From: Pyropia yezoensis
Taxonomy: Eukaryota; Rhodophyta; Bangiophyceae; Bangiales; Bangiaceae
Length of the DNA stretch: 64,000 bases
Direction: 5' to 3'
Assembly: GCA_009829735.1 (NCBI GenBank)
Contig: CM020620.1
Location: forward strand, 27,498,951 to 27,562,950
Shown here in pieces: positions 51,441 through 60,613 of this stretch. Numbering within the stretch: the stretch's first letter is position 1; each line of letters opens with the position of its first letter. A program made the position numbers and the translations under genes. Under the pieces are notes generated by a model, which searched no databases, was not told the DNA's origin, and saw nothing but the letters and a program-made list of their open reading frames with translations.

Positions 51441-52010
51441 TTCGGCCCGTCCTCGGGTCGAGTTGCATTCGGGTTACCGAATGTAAGTGGGTCGCGTGAC
51501 TGTTTACCCGTCGGGTGGGGCTTTGCGCCCCGTCGCGACAGACACCCCTTTTCGAGGTTGTCCGAGGGGGGTGCCCCCCTTTGTGTGGTACACACACGAT
51601 CCGTTTTCCGGACCGTTAATTTCCCGATGCGGGTTTTTGTTCACGACCCCCCTTTCCGAGGGGTGGTGCAAGCGGATCCGCCACCAGGTGCCTGGTGGTA
51701 GGGGGGCCCCTCTCGTGTGGACGATTGAGTGGGGGGCGGGGGCTGCCCGCGTTGCGTGGGGGCGGTTGGGGGTGACCCCCCTTGCTTACCCCGTGTGTGG
51801 GGGTGGCCCCGTCCCGCCCAGGTGCCTGGGTGGAGCGCGTTCGTAGCCCCGTGGGGCGTGGGTCGACCCGCGTGTTTGTGGCGCTTCTCGTGGCCGTTTG
51901 TGGTCATAAGCGCGGGGGCCCGCGCTTCCCTGGCTCGTCCCGGTTATCCCACCGTACCGGGTCGTAGCCGTCGACGGCTTGTGGGCGCGGGGGACTCCGC
52001 ACCCGTTATC

Positions 52011-54449
52011 ATGTCCTATCCCCAGGTGCTTGAAGAGGAGGAAGACCTCCTGATTGGGGAGGAGATGGAGGACGACGCGCCTGTCGGTCCCGACGCCGCG
52101 CGTTACGGGGTGAGCTCGTCTGACGACGACGAGCCTGCGGTGTCCGTCCGTCTGTCGGCCGGAGGACTGTCGTCCGTGTGCAGCGGCACGACGGTGCCGT
52201 CGGCCGGAGGTCAACCCGGCGGTCAACCGCGCGTGGCGGCTTCTACCCCCTCTCTGCCGGCTGCCCGGATGGAGCCTGGTGCCGGTGCCGGCTCACCGCA
52301 GCTACCTCAAGATGGTCCGCCCTGCGGCGGAGGTGGCGACCCGCAGCCGACTCCGGCTGGTCAAGGTGGTCCGGGTGTCCGGGCGGTGACTCCTCGAGGC
52401 GGTCCCGACGTTGACGCGGGTGGTGGTGGCGGTGCGACACCCGGTGCGGCGGGTCAAGACGGTGCGGGTGTCCGCACGGCCGGGGCTCCGGCTCCGGAGG
52501 CTGTCCAAGTGCCTTCCCCTTCCGAGGCGGGGGCTACGTCGACGGGTGGTGCCGGCGCCGGTACCATACCTGCGGTGCCGCGGGTGTCGAGCGGTCAAGA
52601 CGCTCCTTCTCCCATGGCGGTTGACACCGGGAGTTACTCCGGGCGGGCGCCCGCCCTTCTTCTTCCTCCTCGGCCTCGTCCATCTCCGACGTCGGCCCCT
52701 CTGCCGGTGGTGCGTCCCCCGATTCTTCCTGGTCCTGCCCGGGTTGCCCCGTTGGGTGGCGGCGTCGCCGTGGCGGCGGGTCAACCCGCCATGTCGGTGT
52801 CCGACTTGGTGGCTCGGGTTCGAGGCCTCACGGTGCAAGAGTCGATGGAGTCCGATGGGCGTATGCGGGTGGACTTCCACCTGGTGCATCCCCGTGGAGA
52901 GTCCTCCCGGCGCGTCAAGGTGGACCCGAGCTGGGAGCGGGAGTTGGTGCGGCTGGTCAACCAGCCGAACGCGGTCCGGGTGGAACACCATTGGATCCTG
53001 AGTCAGCCGGACGACCGGCATGCGCAGCTCTGGCGCACCCGGGTGGGACGGGGTGAGGTCTACCTCGACCCCAACTTCGGGGTCTGCGACCTGATTGCTC
53101 CCGCGTTGCCGCGGGAGGTTGACTACCCGGCTAGTGCTCGGGGGATTGCGGCGGCGGCGGAGCCGGTTGCGTTTGGGGAGACGGTGGGCAGTACCGGTCG
53201 GTATCCCGACTTTGACTACTACCCGGGGGTACCCCCGTATCTGTCGTTGACGGCTCCCTACCCGCCCATGGCGGGGTTGAAGTCGGCGTCGAGTTGGCGA
53301 CGTAACCATGGTGTCATGGCGGATGCGTTCCGCACGGATATAACGTGTGCGTTGCAGACCGGCAACGGTCGTGCTCCGGTATACACTCCCGTGCGCCCGC
53401 CGCTATGGCAGGAGGGGTGGGAACCCGCCCCTGCTTTCCGGTTTGACACCGGCTCCTGTCTTCGCTACTTCGGGAGTGTGTTGGCCTCGCGACCGGTCCA
53501 CCCGTTGCAGGGTACCTTCACCCTTGAGGTTACCCTCGGGCAGGCTTCATCCTTCTTGCTGTCCGTCCGCCGGCAGGGTCGTCTGTTTCATCTTCCGACG
53601 GGTGTCCGTCGGCACATCGCGCAGTTGGGCGTGGATCTGATAGCCGCCAAGACCGGGTTGGCCCGGGAGTTCGAAGCCTTGCTGGCCGTTCACGATGCCG
53701 TGAACTGGGCTGGGGTGTTGGCCCTTCCCCCGTACCGGGACCCGCAGGCTGGGGCTTCCCCCTTGCCTCGTCACTCGTTGCGTGTCCGGCGTACTCAGCC
53801 GGGTGAGCCCAGTTGCCATGGGTGGGCATCCACCGAGGCTGTTGCTGACCTGGGTATTCCCATGGTTATCCATGACCCTCTTCAGGTCCTTGCTCCGTGG
53901 TTCGGTAACCCGATGCCGGCGGCGGTTGGCCGTCGTCCCCGAGAGTGGGGCTCTGTGGGTGGGGAGCGTGAGGTGTCCCGTCGTCGGGCGGAGTACCGCC
54001 GTGGTTACGGTGGAGCCCCTTCGGTAGGGTCCTACCGGGCCTCGTATCAGGTGCCACCGGCTCCGGTGGTAGCCGTGTCGGCTCCTGTGGCTCCTCTGGC
54101 TGCGCCAGTGTCACCTCCCGCCCCTGTCCTACATGACGGGGGTCCCCGTCTCTGGTATGAGGGCGTTGACGCCCTTGTTGCCCGTGCAATGCGGGAGGGT
54201 CTCTCTGTTAGCTGGGGGGATATCCCCCCAGGTGCTGCGCTGGTTGGGTCAGCGCGTTGCTTTGGTGGCGTGCTTGACCGCCTCCAGAAAGCTCTGGGGG
54301 ACGTGGAGGCTGGCCGCAGCACCCTCGTCCAGCTATGCACCGAGGTAACTCGGGTGGTCGACCGTCGTGACATTGCCGACCGGTGGAGCACGGAGGTATA
54401 CGCGCTTACGCGTGAGTGGCCTCCCTCGGGCAGTGGGTCTACCCACTGA
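52011..54449 (+). CDS. Large open frame on the strand opposite to element A's pol
   Basis: The frame encodes 812 residues from the ATG at 52011 (MSYPQVLEEEEDLLIGEEME); the frame is open back to 51729 but that part is Trp/Arg/Cys-rich and unlike the rest. Residues about 1-60 are acidic. About 60-260 are Gly/Pro/Ala/Ser-rich. From about 265 there is balanced, globular-looking sequence: SVSDLVARVRGLTVQESMES, VDPSWERELVRLVNQPNAVR, RFDTGSCLRYFGSVLASRP and LIAAKTGLAREFEALLAVHD. The last 80 residues look helical (LDRLQKALGDVEAGRSTLVQ then LCTEVTRVVDRRDIADRWST). I see no signal peptide, membrane span, zinc knuckle or catalytic motif, and no likeness to the gag of element B. It lies between pol and the 3' LTR, reading towards pol. 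Some plant Ty3/gypsy lineages carry antisense additional ORFs at this place. Function is unknown. Confidence 0.7.
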   Translation: MSYPQVLEEEEDLLIGEEMEDDAPVGPDAARYGVSSSDDDEPAVSVRLSAGGLSSVCSGTTVPSAGGQPGGQPRVAASTPSLPAARMEPGAGAGSPQLPQDGPPCGGGGDPQPTPAGQGGPGVRAVTPRGGPDVDAGGGGGATPGAAGQDGAGVRTAGAPAPEAVQVPSPSEAGATSTGGAGAGTIPAVPRVSSGQDAPSPMAVDTGSYSGRAPALLLPPRPRPSPTSAPLPVVRPPILPGPARVAPLGGGVAVAAGQPAMSVSDLVARVRGLTVQESMESDGRMRVDFHLVHPRGESSRRVKVDPSWERELVRLVNQPNAVRVEHHWILSQPDDRHAQLWRTRVGRGEVYLDPNFGVCDLIAPALPREVDYPASARGIAAAAEPVAFGETVGSTGRYPDFDYYPGVPPYLSLTAPYPPMAGLKSASSWRRNHGVMADAFRTDITCALQTGNGRAPVYTPVRPPLWQEGWEPAPAFRFDTGSCLRYFGSVLASRPVHPLQGTFTLEVTLGQASSFLLSVRRQGRLFHLPTGVRRHIAQLGVDLIAAKTGLAREFEALLAVHDAVNWAGVLALPPYRDPQAGASPLPRHSLRVRRTQPGEPSCHGWASTEAVADLGIPMVIHDPLQVLAPWFGNPMPAAVGRRPREWGSVGGEREVSRRRAEYRRGYGGAPSVGSYRASYQVPPAPVVAVSAPVAPLAAPVSPPAPVLHDGGPRLWYEGVDALVARAMREGLSVSWGDIPPGAALVGSARCFGGVLDRLQKALGDVEAGRSTLVQLCTEVTRVVDRRDIADRWSTEVYALTREWPPSGSGSTH

Positions 54450-54904
54450 GGAGTGCTATTGTTTGTGCGGGAGAGGGCCCCGGCAACCCTTATGGTAGCC
54501 GGGTAGTAGTGAGTATAAACTCATCCCCCTTTGGGGGCATTGCTTGCCTCTGTTTGCTGCCCTGGGGAGTACCCCTTCTGGCTCAGTGGTGCCTTGCCTC
54601 CCGTCCAACTTCTTCCGGTTGGTTCATGCTTGGGGAGGTCATCCTCCCTCACTTGGTGTCTTGGCTTGGGGAGGTCATCCTCCCGTGTAAGCCCCCTAGT
54701 TACTTCGATATTATCGGAGTTAGCCTTTACCTTTAAGTTAACTTATTAAGGTTCAGGTTTTACTTAGTTACCTAAGCTTGGTTCGACTAAGAAACCTAAG
54801 TCTGATTTGACTTAGAAACCTAAGTCTGCCGTAACCATGTCACACCCTACTTAGTAGGTATAAGCCTCACCCCCCAACAGCCGAAGTCGGTGTCGGTTGG
54901 GCTG
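54450..54904. other. Post-pol spacer of element A with short repeats
   Basis: GCTTGGGGAGGTCATCCTCC occurs at 54629 and 54664. A+T-rich units like GACTTAGAAACCTAAGTCTG follow in tandem near 54785-54830, with TTAGTTACCTAAGC before them. No gene is seen. Confidence 0.6.
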
Positions 54905-57833
54905 TTACAGTAGGCGACGTCGCCTCATGTAAGGCATGAGGAGTTGGCGGGGTATATTGGCCGCCTGTTCCCAGGTGGGTGAGTCGTATCCGACCCACAT
55001 AATCTTGACGTACCAGGGTCCTGGAAGGTCCGGGTCGGTGTGTCCGACCACGCTCTCTACTTGGTATGGAATCCCATCCAGCCCCACCGGGTCATCTGAC
55101 CGGTGGGTTGTAAGAGCTTCATGTAGCAACCCAGCCGGTACCGGCTGAGGCTGTTCCGGCTTCGGAGCAGGTGTGACATCATTCATACTGATGCGTTGGA
55201 TCTCCGTATCGGAGTGTAAGATAACAGAGTGGTCATCTCTGTGGAGGATTTGGTACGGTCCCTTGACCGGTTGCATAAGCTTGTTCCCTCGGAACTTCTG
55301 GTGTCTGATATAGACCCAGTCACCTGTTACCAGGGTTGCGTTGCGCACCCGTAGTCGGGCGTCGAAGTTCTTCTTATACCGAAGTTGTGTTCTGTCAAGG
55401 GCACCCTTGAGCTTAGGAATCATCCACGATAGCTTGGCCAACCAAGCTAGGTGGATGCGTTCGGCGGGTCGGCCCTTCGGTGTATCATACCGAGTGCACC
55501 TGCCGGGTGGCAGCGTCAGGTTACCGACGCCTAGTGGCATGACCCACTCCAGCGGAGCAATGTTTGTGCTCCGATGTGGCCTGGCATTGTATGCCAGGGT
55601 GAGTACGGACAGAAGCCTGTCCCAAGTGTTCGTGTGCTCGGCCACGTAGCACTGTAGCATCTTTACGATGGTGCGGTTGAACCGCTCCACCTGCCCGTTG
55701 GACTGCGGGTGGTAGTCGGATGCCCGACGTGGTTCGATACCGAACATGCCCAGGACCTTAGTGCAGAATGCCGACGTAAGGTTTGCTCCGTTATCGGAGA
55801 GGAGTTGCTTCATGACTCCGTATGCACTGATCCAGTGGTCAACCACTGCGTTCATGATCGTGTATGCCGTATCATTCGGGATGGCTGCCGCTCTTGACAG
55901 CATAGTGAAGCGGTCAGACATGACCAGGATGTACCTGTTCCCTTCTTCCGTTATCGGAAGTGGCCCGAGTATGTCGATAGCGACTTGCTCGTTGGGCCCA
56001 TCAGGTGGGAATAGCTTCATGGCAGACGCCCGCCTATGTAGACTCATGCGGTTACGTGCACAGGGGTGGCATCCCCTTACGTGGTCGACCACGTCGACGG
56101 CCATTGCTGGCCAGTAGAAGAACCTTCGCATTGCTGCGAACATACGTGAACCCCCCGGGTGTCCGGCTGTAGGGTTCTCATGTTCTCGTTTCATGACGGC
56201 TTGCCGTAAGGACACGGGAACCACGACTTGATGTCGTCCATCGGCGGGTGCCCGCCGGTATATGAGTCCGTCTTCGTTCTCGGAGAAGATGCCGGCCGTA
56301 CCGGCCAGGAGGTTAGCACGATGACGTCTACAGTCATCGTCGTTGGCCTGTGCCTCGCGGAAGTCCGCGAGGGTCAGTGGGCATGCTCGGTGTGCCATGG
56401 TATGGTCAACCATACCTTGGGTAGCGTTACCCACCATGCAGACCGGTACCACCGGGATGTCCTCTTCCACTGGGCGGGTATCCCCGCTCGGGGTGTCGAG
56501 TCGAGACGACGCGTCTCCGAGGTGGTGGGTTGACCCAGCCTTATACACCGTGCGGTAGTCGTGCTCGGCCATCTTCAGCCTCCATCGGGCTAGCCTCCCA
56601 TGGCTATCGGAATCCTTGTCACCAAGGTTGAGGAGCCATCGTAGGGGTTCGTGGTCGGACCTCACGATGAACCTGGAGCCCTCCAGGTATGGACGGAGCA
56701 GTTGCACTGCCCATATAACTCCGAGGCATTCACGCTCGGTGGCACTATAGTTCCGCTCAGCCGGGTTGAGTGTCCGGCTGAAGTACCCTACCGGACGTAG
56801 GTCCGGGATAACGTTATAGGTACCTATCAACGTCTCTCCCTGTAACAGGGTGCATCCCACTTGTGTATCACACGCATCGACATCGATGACGAAGGTACCC
56901 CGTCTATGCGGTAACGCAAGGACGGGTGGGGCTAGTAGGGCTCGCTTCAGCGACTCGAATGCTTCCTCTTCGCTAGGCGAAGGGGGTTGGAGTACCTTGG
57001 GTAAGGTACTGCTCGTAAGAACCGTTAACGGTTTAGCTATCCGAGCGAAGTCCTTGACGAACCGTCGGTATACATTGCACATTCCCAGGAAGCTCTTGAG
57101 CTGCGTCTGGGTGTTAGGGAACCGGGCATCCCGGAGTGCCCGGGTATTGGCTTCGAGTACCCCTAGTTTACCAGGGGTTATCTGGTGGCCCAGATACTCG
57201 ACCGTCTGTTGGAAGAAGGCGCACTTCTTCAGACGCAGGGTTACCCCGGCGTTCCTCAAGAGGGTGAGTACCTCGTCAACATGTTGTACATGGTCATCCA
57301 TGTTACGCGAGAAGACGATGACGTCATCGAGGTACACTAGGCAGTTACGCCACTTCACCCCCGACAGTATGATGTCGATAGCCCGCTGGAATGTAGCGGG
57401 GGCGTTGGACAATCCGAAGGGCATCCTTAGGAACTCGTACACTCCACTGTGACAGACGAATGCCGTCTTGGGGATATCCTTGTCCGCCACCGGGATCTGC
57501 CAGTATCCGGCATTGCAGTCGATGGTGGTAAACACCGTAGCCTCCCCCAGGGAGTCGATGCATTCATCCATCCTTGGTAAAGGGTATGAGTCCTTCTTGG
57601 TAACCAAGTTGAGGCGTCGATAATCGATGCAAAACCGAGGGGTTTGATCCTTTTTCGGCACAATAACGACTGGGGCACCCCATTCCGACATCGAAGGTCG
57701 GATCACCTTAGCTTCACTCATCCTCTTCACTTCTCCATCAACGATCTCTCGTTGCATAGGTCCCGCTCGGTGCGGTTGTGAGCGGGCGGGTCGTGCGCCT
57801 GGTACCAGGTCTATAAGATGTTGGGTTGCCCCA
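54905..57833 (-). CDS. pol: pol of element A: RT, RNase H, integrase, chromodomain (5' truncated)
   Basis: About 975 codons stay open without a break. Order: RT with SEWGAPVVIVPKKDQTPRFC, the FTTIDCNAGYWQI and FLRMPFGLSNAPATFQ blocks and the catalytic YLDDVIVFS; RNase H with VIDVDACDTQVGCTLLQ, RNYSATERECLGVIWA and FIVRSDHEPLRW; integrase with an HHCC zinc region (GHPGGSRMF...GCHPCARNR) and the DDE core (AIDILGPL, LLSDNGANLTS, SDYHPQSNGQVERFNR). The end YQVESVVGHTDPDLPG followed by WYVKIMWVGYDSPTWEQAAN is a chromodomain, which places the element among chromoviruses. In known chromoviruses this domain steers integration to marked chromatin. The protease and start are cut off by element B at 57833/57834. 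Confidence 0.93.
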
Positions 57834-58196
57834 TGTAGCAATATGGTTGTCCGTATTGTGACCCTAATATTAGGGGGGCTACTTCTAATCCTTAACTTTC
57901 AATTTGAGAGTCCGTACTGGTCACGGTATCTATAAGTTACGTATGACCAGAGGGACTTGCATCTTGGGGTGGAGGGTAGTTAGTAGTGTCTCCGAGGGTT
58001 TATAACGAGGGGGCCGGTGGCGAATCCACCGCCGGCCAAGGTAGAACAACAAACCCCTCCCATTTGGGCTCCCATCTTGGTCCCGTGGCTTGCGCTCCAA
58101 GGACAGCAACCTTGGCCTCCCGGTGACGTCGGTGCCGATCCCCCTTGGTGAGTGTTCCCTGAGAGTGGACGTGCGACGGATTCCTATTGTGCTACA
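57834..58196 (+). repeat. 5' LTR of element B
   Basis: 363 bases from TGTAGCAATATGG to GTGCTACA, matching the 3' LTR of element A in reverse complement. GTTATAAACC on the minus strand (near 58001-58010) is a TATA-like piece on the wrong strand; no promoter is assigned. Confidence 0.92.
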
Positions 58197-58197
58197 T

Positions 58198-58216
58198 TGG
58201 TGGAGCAGCAGGGGAC
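58198..58216 (+). promoter_or_regulatory. Primer-binding site of element B
   Basis: TGGTGGAGCAGCAGGGGAC begins one base after the LTR and is identical to the site in element C. It ends in the expected TGG start for CCA-tailed tRNA priming. Confidence 0.8.
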
Positions 58217-58415
58217 GGGTTTCCGTCACCCTTGTGGTGACGCCGTCTTCGGCCCTGGCACACGGATAGGGATCCGGTCCTTTTCTTGTACTCGTGGTAT
58301 TGCGACCTGATCGATTGTGTTGAGCTTTTACCTGTGACTGTGACCTACTGTTACTCTCCCCAATCTACCCCCTCGCTCTCTTATTCGTGGTGGTCGTTGC
58401 GTCGGTTGACTGACT

Positions 58416-60605
58416 GTGACTATGTCTACCCAAGAGACGGGGAACGTTCAAGATGACGGATCGGCGTCGACGCCGACTCCGGAGGTGACTACGGGAACCG
58501 GGATCGGGAACCTGATCGATAACATTGAGACTCCAATGCTTTCCGGTGCCGGATCGACGTTTGGCACGGCTCGGACGGCAGGAGGCGGGGGCCCGCCTCA
58601 ACGGTCATCGACCGACCTCACTCCGCCGCCTCCTTCACCAGGGGATTCCCTGATGGCATCATTGGCCTGCATCGAGGCCCGGTTTTCCGGGCTCGACGCC
58701 CGTCAAGATCGGACGGAGGACGCAATGGCAGTGTTGATGTCAACACGGCACACGACGGGACCCCGTCGTGTTCCTCCCACACCGGTACGGTTCGAACCGG
58801 CCGGACTACTTTCGGAGTCCACCAGGGTCAATCCCGGGGTTGCTACTCCTGGACAACCCCCGGACACAATGGGGTATGGGTCCGACTCGTCGGCAGAGTT
58901 GGAACGGAGTCACACGGAGCGATACGCTCGGAGCACCCGAAGCGGACTCCGCGGACACGACCCGGCAGATACGTACGCCGGGGGAGAGTCGGTTATGGGG
59001 GGAGGGGGTACCCTCTCGCAGTACCCCCACGACGAAGGAGGCCCGGCAACTCGGGTTCCCGAGGTGCCGACGCCTGAAGTACCATCTTCAGTGGTGGAAG
59101 CTATGACCGCGCAGGTAACTGCGAGCCTACTGAAGCGGATGGAGTCCGATGAGTTCGCTCATCAACTGGCTAAGCGACTGGATATCCAGGACGCTGACAC
59201 GGAGATCGTCAACGAGGTCTTCCGGTCGGTTCTTACTCCGGAACGTTATCGTTTGGAGGACCGCTCTACCACCGTATCGGAATCGATGCGTAATACGTCG
59301 CATCGGGCGATCCGCTCTATGCAGACCCTTATGAAGGGAGTCCCTATGTTCGGGGGGCCGAACGGACGCCCGTTGGCAGTCATCGGCTTCTTGACTAGCT
59401 TCAAGGCAGCCGCAGACAAGGCGCTCGTTAACGAGGGGCTGGCCCTGGAGATCCTCCCGTTCTTTGTTCATGAACGGGTGCGAGGCATTCTTCGCCAGGC
59501 ATCCCCGATGCCGGGAATGAGGGTCGCGGCCACCCCCATGGATTACCGTGGGATATTGAAGGAGCTGCTGAGCAGCTACCTCAGTGAGGACAAGTGCGAG
59601 GACCACTATCGGGCCCTTCGCACTGCCACCGCCCAGTCCTGGGAGGATGAGGAGATGTTTGGACGCCGGATCCAAGAGCTCGACTACGAGCTGGGGAAGC
59701 TCCTCGGAGAAGGGGAGCTACGGGCCATCCTGTTCGCAGGAGTACCCAACTACGTGCGGATATCCGCACGGGGCGCCAACACGGCACGGACGAACTTCAG
59801 TCGACTGATGCATATGTGCAAGTCCCTAGGGGACGCCTACCGGGTTCTACACCCGGAGTGTGCCTTGGCCCCGAAGCCCAAGGGTGAGGGAGGCAAGCCC
59901 AGTCTTACCCCGGTACCGAGGCAAGAGAAGGTGGAACGTAAGGCCGCACCAGTACTGGTGGCGACCGAACATACCCCTATTGGTGAGGATGACCCTCTAG
60001 TCGACCAACAGGGCCACCTGTTGCTACCGGCGACGCCGGTGATTGATGAACATGGTACGGTAGCGTACATCGCCCCGGCTGGAACCCAGTTCCAGGTCAA
60101 CGAAGGAACGGGACGGCGCGTCCCGTATGTGCGGACTACGGGGTACTCCCCGGTGACGGGTAACCCTCACCAACCCTTGCCAACATGGGCGGTGCGCACG
60201 GAGGCACCTCCGCAGATTGCGGGCCGACCCAACCGGTTGGGGGAGTCCATGTTCCGGTTGACCCAAGGACCCAAGGCCTACCAGGGAGCAGGCACTCGGG
60301 CGCCCGAGGGAGGCAACCGCAGCTACGGGGCTACCCCGATGCGACCTCAAGGGGGGACCGGCACGTCCGGGTGTATGTTGTGTGGGGATCCCCAGCACTG
60401 GGTGTCTTCCTGCCCACTCATCCCCGAGGAGTCTCGGCGGGCAGCGGCGCAACGCAAGGCATCCACCGGGGGGTATCCCGCTCGAGCACCCGGACCCGCA
60501 CCGAGTAGGCAGCCAGCTCCAGGTGGAGTACTGGCCGTCGAGGGGGCACCTCCTCAGCCGGATGTCCCGGCGGACAGCACCCTACCAAGGGCGGGAAACG
60601 AGTAA
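58416..60605 (+). CDS. gag: gag of element B
   Basis: The product of 729 residues is the structural protein of the retrotransposon particle. The N-terminal 230 residues are Thr/Pro/Gly/Ser-rich. The central part is helical and gag-like (FLTSFKAAADKALVNEGLAL, RGILKELLSSYLSEDKCEDH, LDYELGKLLGEGELRAILFA). Near the C-terminus a single CCHC zinc knuckle is present, CMLCGDPQHWVSSC, which packages RNA. A second ATG lies two codons downstream (58422). The frame ends at 60605, with pol opening in another frame a few bases later. Confidence 0.9.
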   Translation: MTMSTQETGNVQDDGSASTPTPEVTTGTGIGNLIDNIETPMLSGAGSTFGTARTAGGGGPPQRSSTDLTPPPPSPGDSLMASLACIEARFSGLDARQDRTEDAMAVLMSTRHTTGPRRVPPTPVRFEPAGLLSESTRVNPGVATPGQPPDTMGYGSDSSAELERSHTERYARSTRSGLRGHDPADTYAGGESVMGGGGTLSQYPHDEGGPATRVPEVPTPEVPSSVVEAMTAQVTASLLKRMESDEFAHQLAKRLDIQDADTEIVNEVFRSVLTPERYRLEDRSTTVSESMRNTSHRAIRSMQTLMKGVPMFGGPNGRPLAVIGFLTSFKAAADKALVNEGLALEILPFFVHERVRGILRQASPMPGMRVAATPMDYRGILKELLSSYLSEDKCEDHYRALRTATAQSWEDEEMFGRRIQELDYELGKLLGEGELRAILFAGVPNYVRISARGANTARTNFSRLMHMCKSLGDAYRVLHPECALAPKPKGEGGKPSLTPVPRQEKVERKAAPVLVATEHTPIGEDDPLVDQQGHLLLPATPVIDEHGTVAYIAPAGTQFQVNEGTGRRVPYVRTTGYSPVTGNPHQPLPTWAVRTEAPPQIAGRPNRLGESMFRLTQGPKAYQGAGTRAPEGGNRSYGATPMRPQGGTGTSGCMLCGDPQHWVSSCPLIPEESRRAAAQRKASTGGYPARAPGPAPSRQPAPGGVLAVEGAPPQPDVPADSTLPRAGNE

Positions 60606-60613
60606 GAGGAAGG
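60509..60613 (+). other. gag/pol frame overlap
   Basis: The pol frame has its last upstream stop at about 60508 and is open from there, while gag ends at 60605. The pol frame is in the -1 register relative to gag, so about 97 bases overlap. Expression could use -1 frameshifting or re-initiation at the ATG at 60614. I see no certain slippery heptamer. Confidence 0.5.

Larger units (their letters stand above)
51063..57833 (-). mobile_element. Element A: Ty3/gypsy chromovirus, 3' part, minus strand
   Basis: Read on the minus strand the order is pol (from 57833, cut at its 5' side), a 3.5-kb post-pol region with a large opposite-strand frame, polypurine tract, and 3' LTR (51425-51063). The gag, protease and 5' LTR are absent here because element B interrupts it at 57833/57834; they are expected on the far side of B. 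The left edge abuts element C sequence at 51062. Confidence 0.8.

Noticed and set aside
52302..53309. 335-codon minus-strand frame inside element A, in the same sense as pol
   Set aside because: Arg/His/Thr-rich with no conserved motif; it mirrors the better, longer plus-strand frame.
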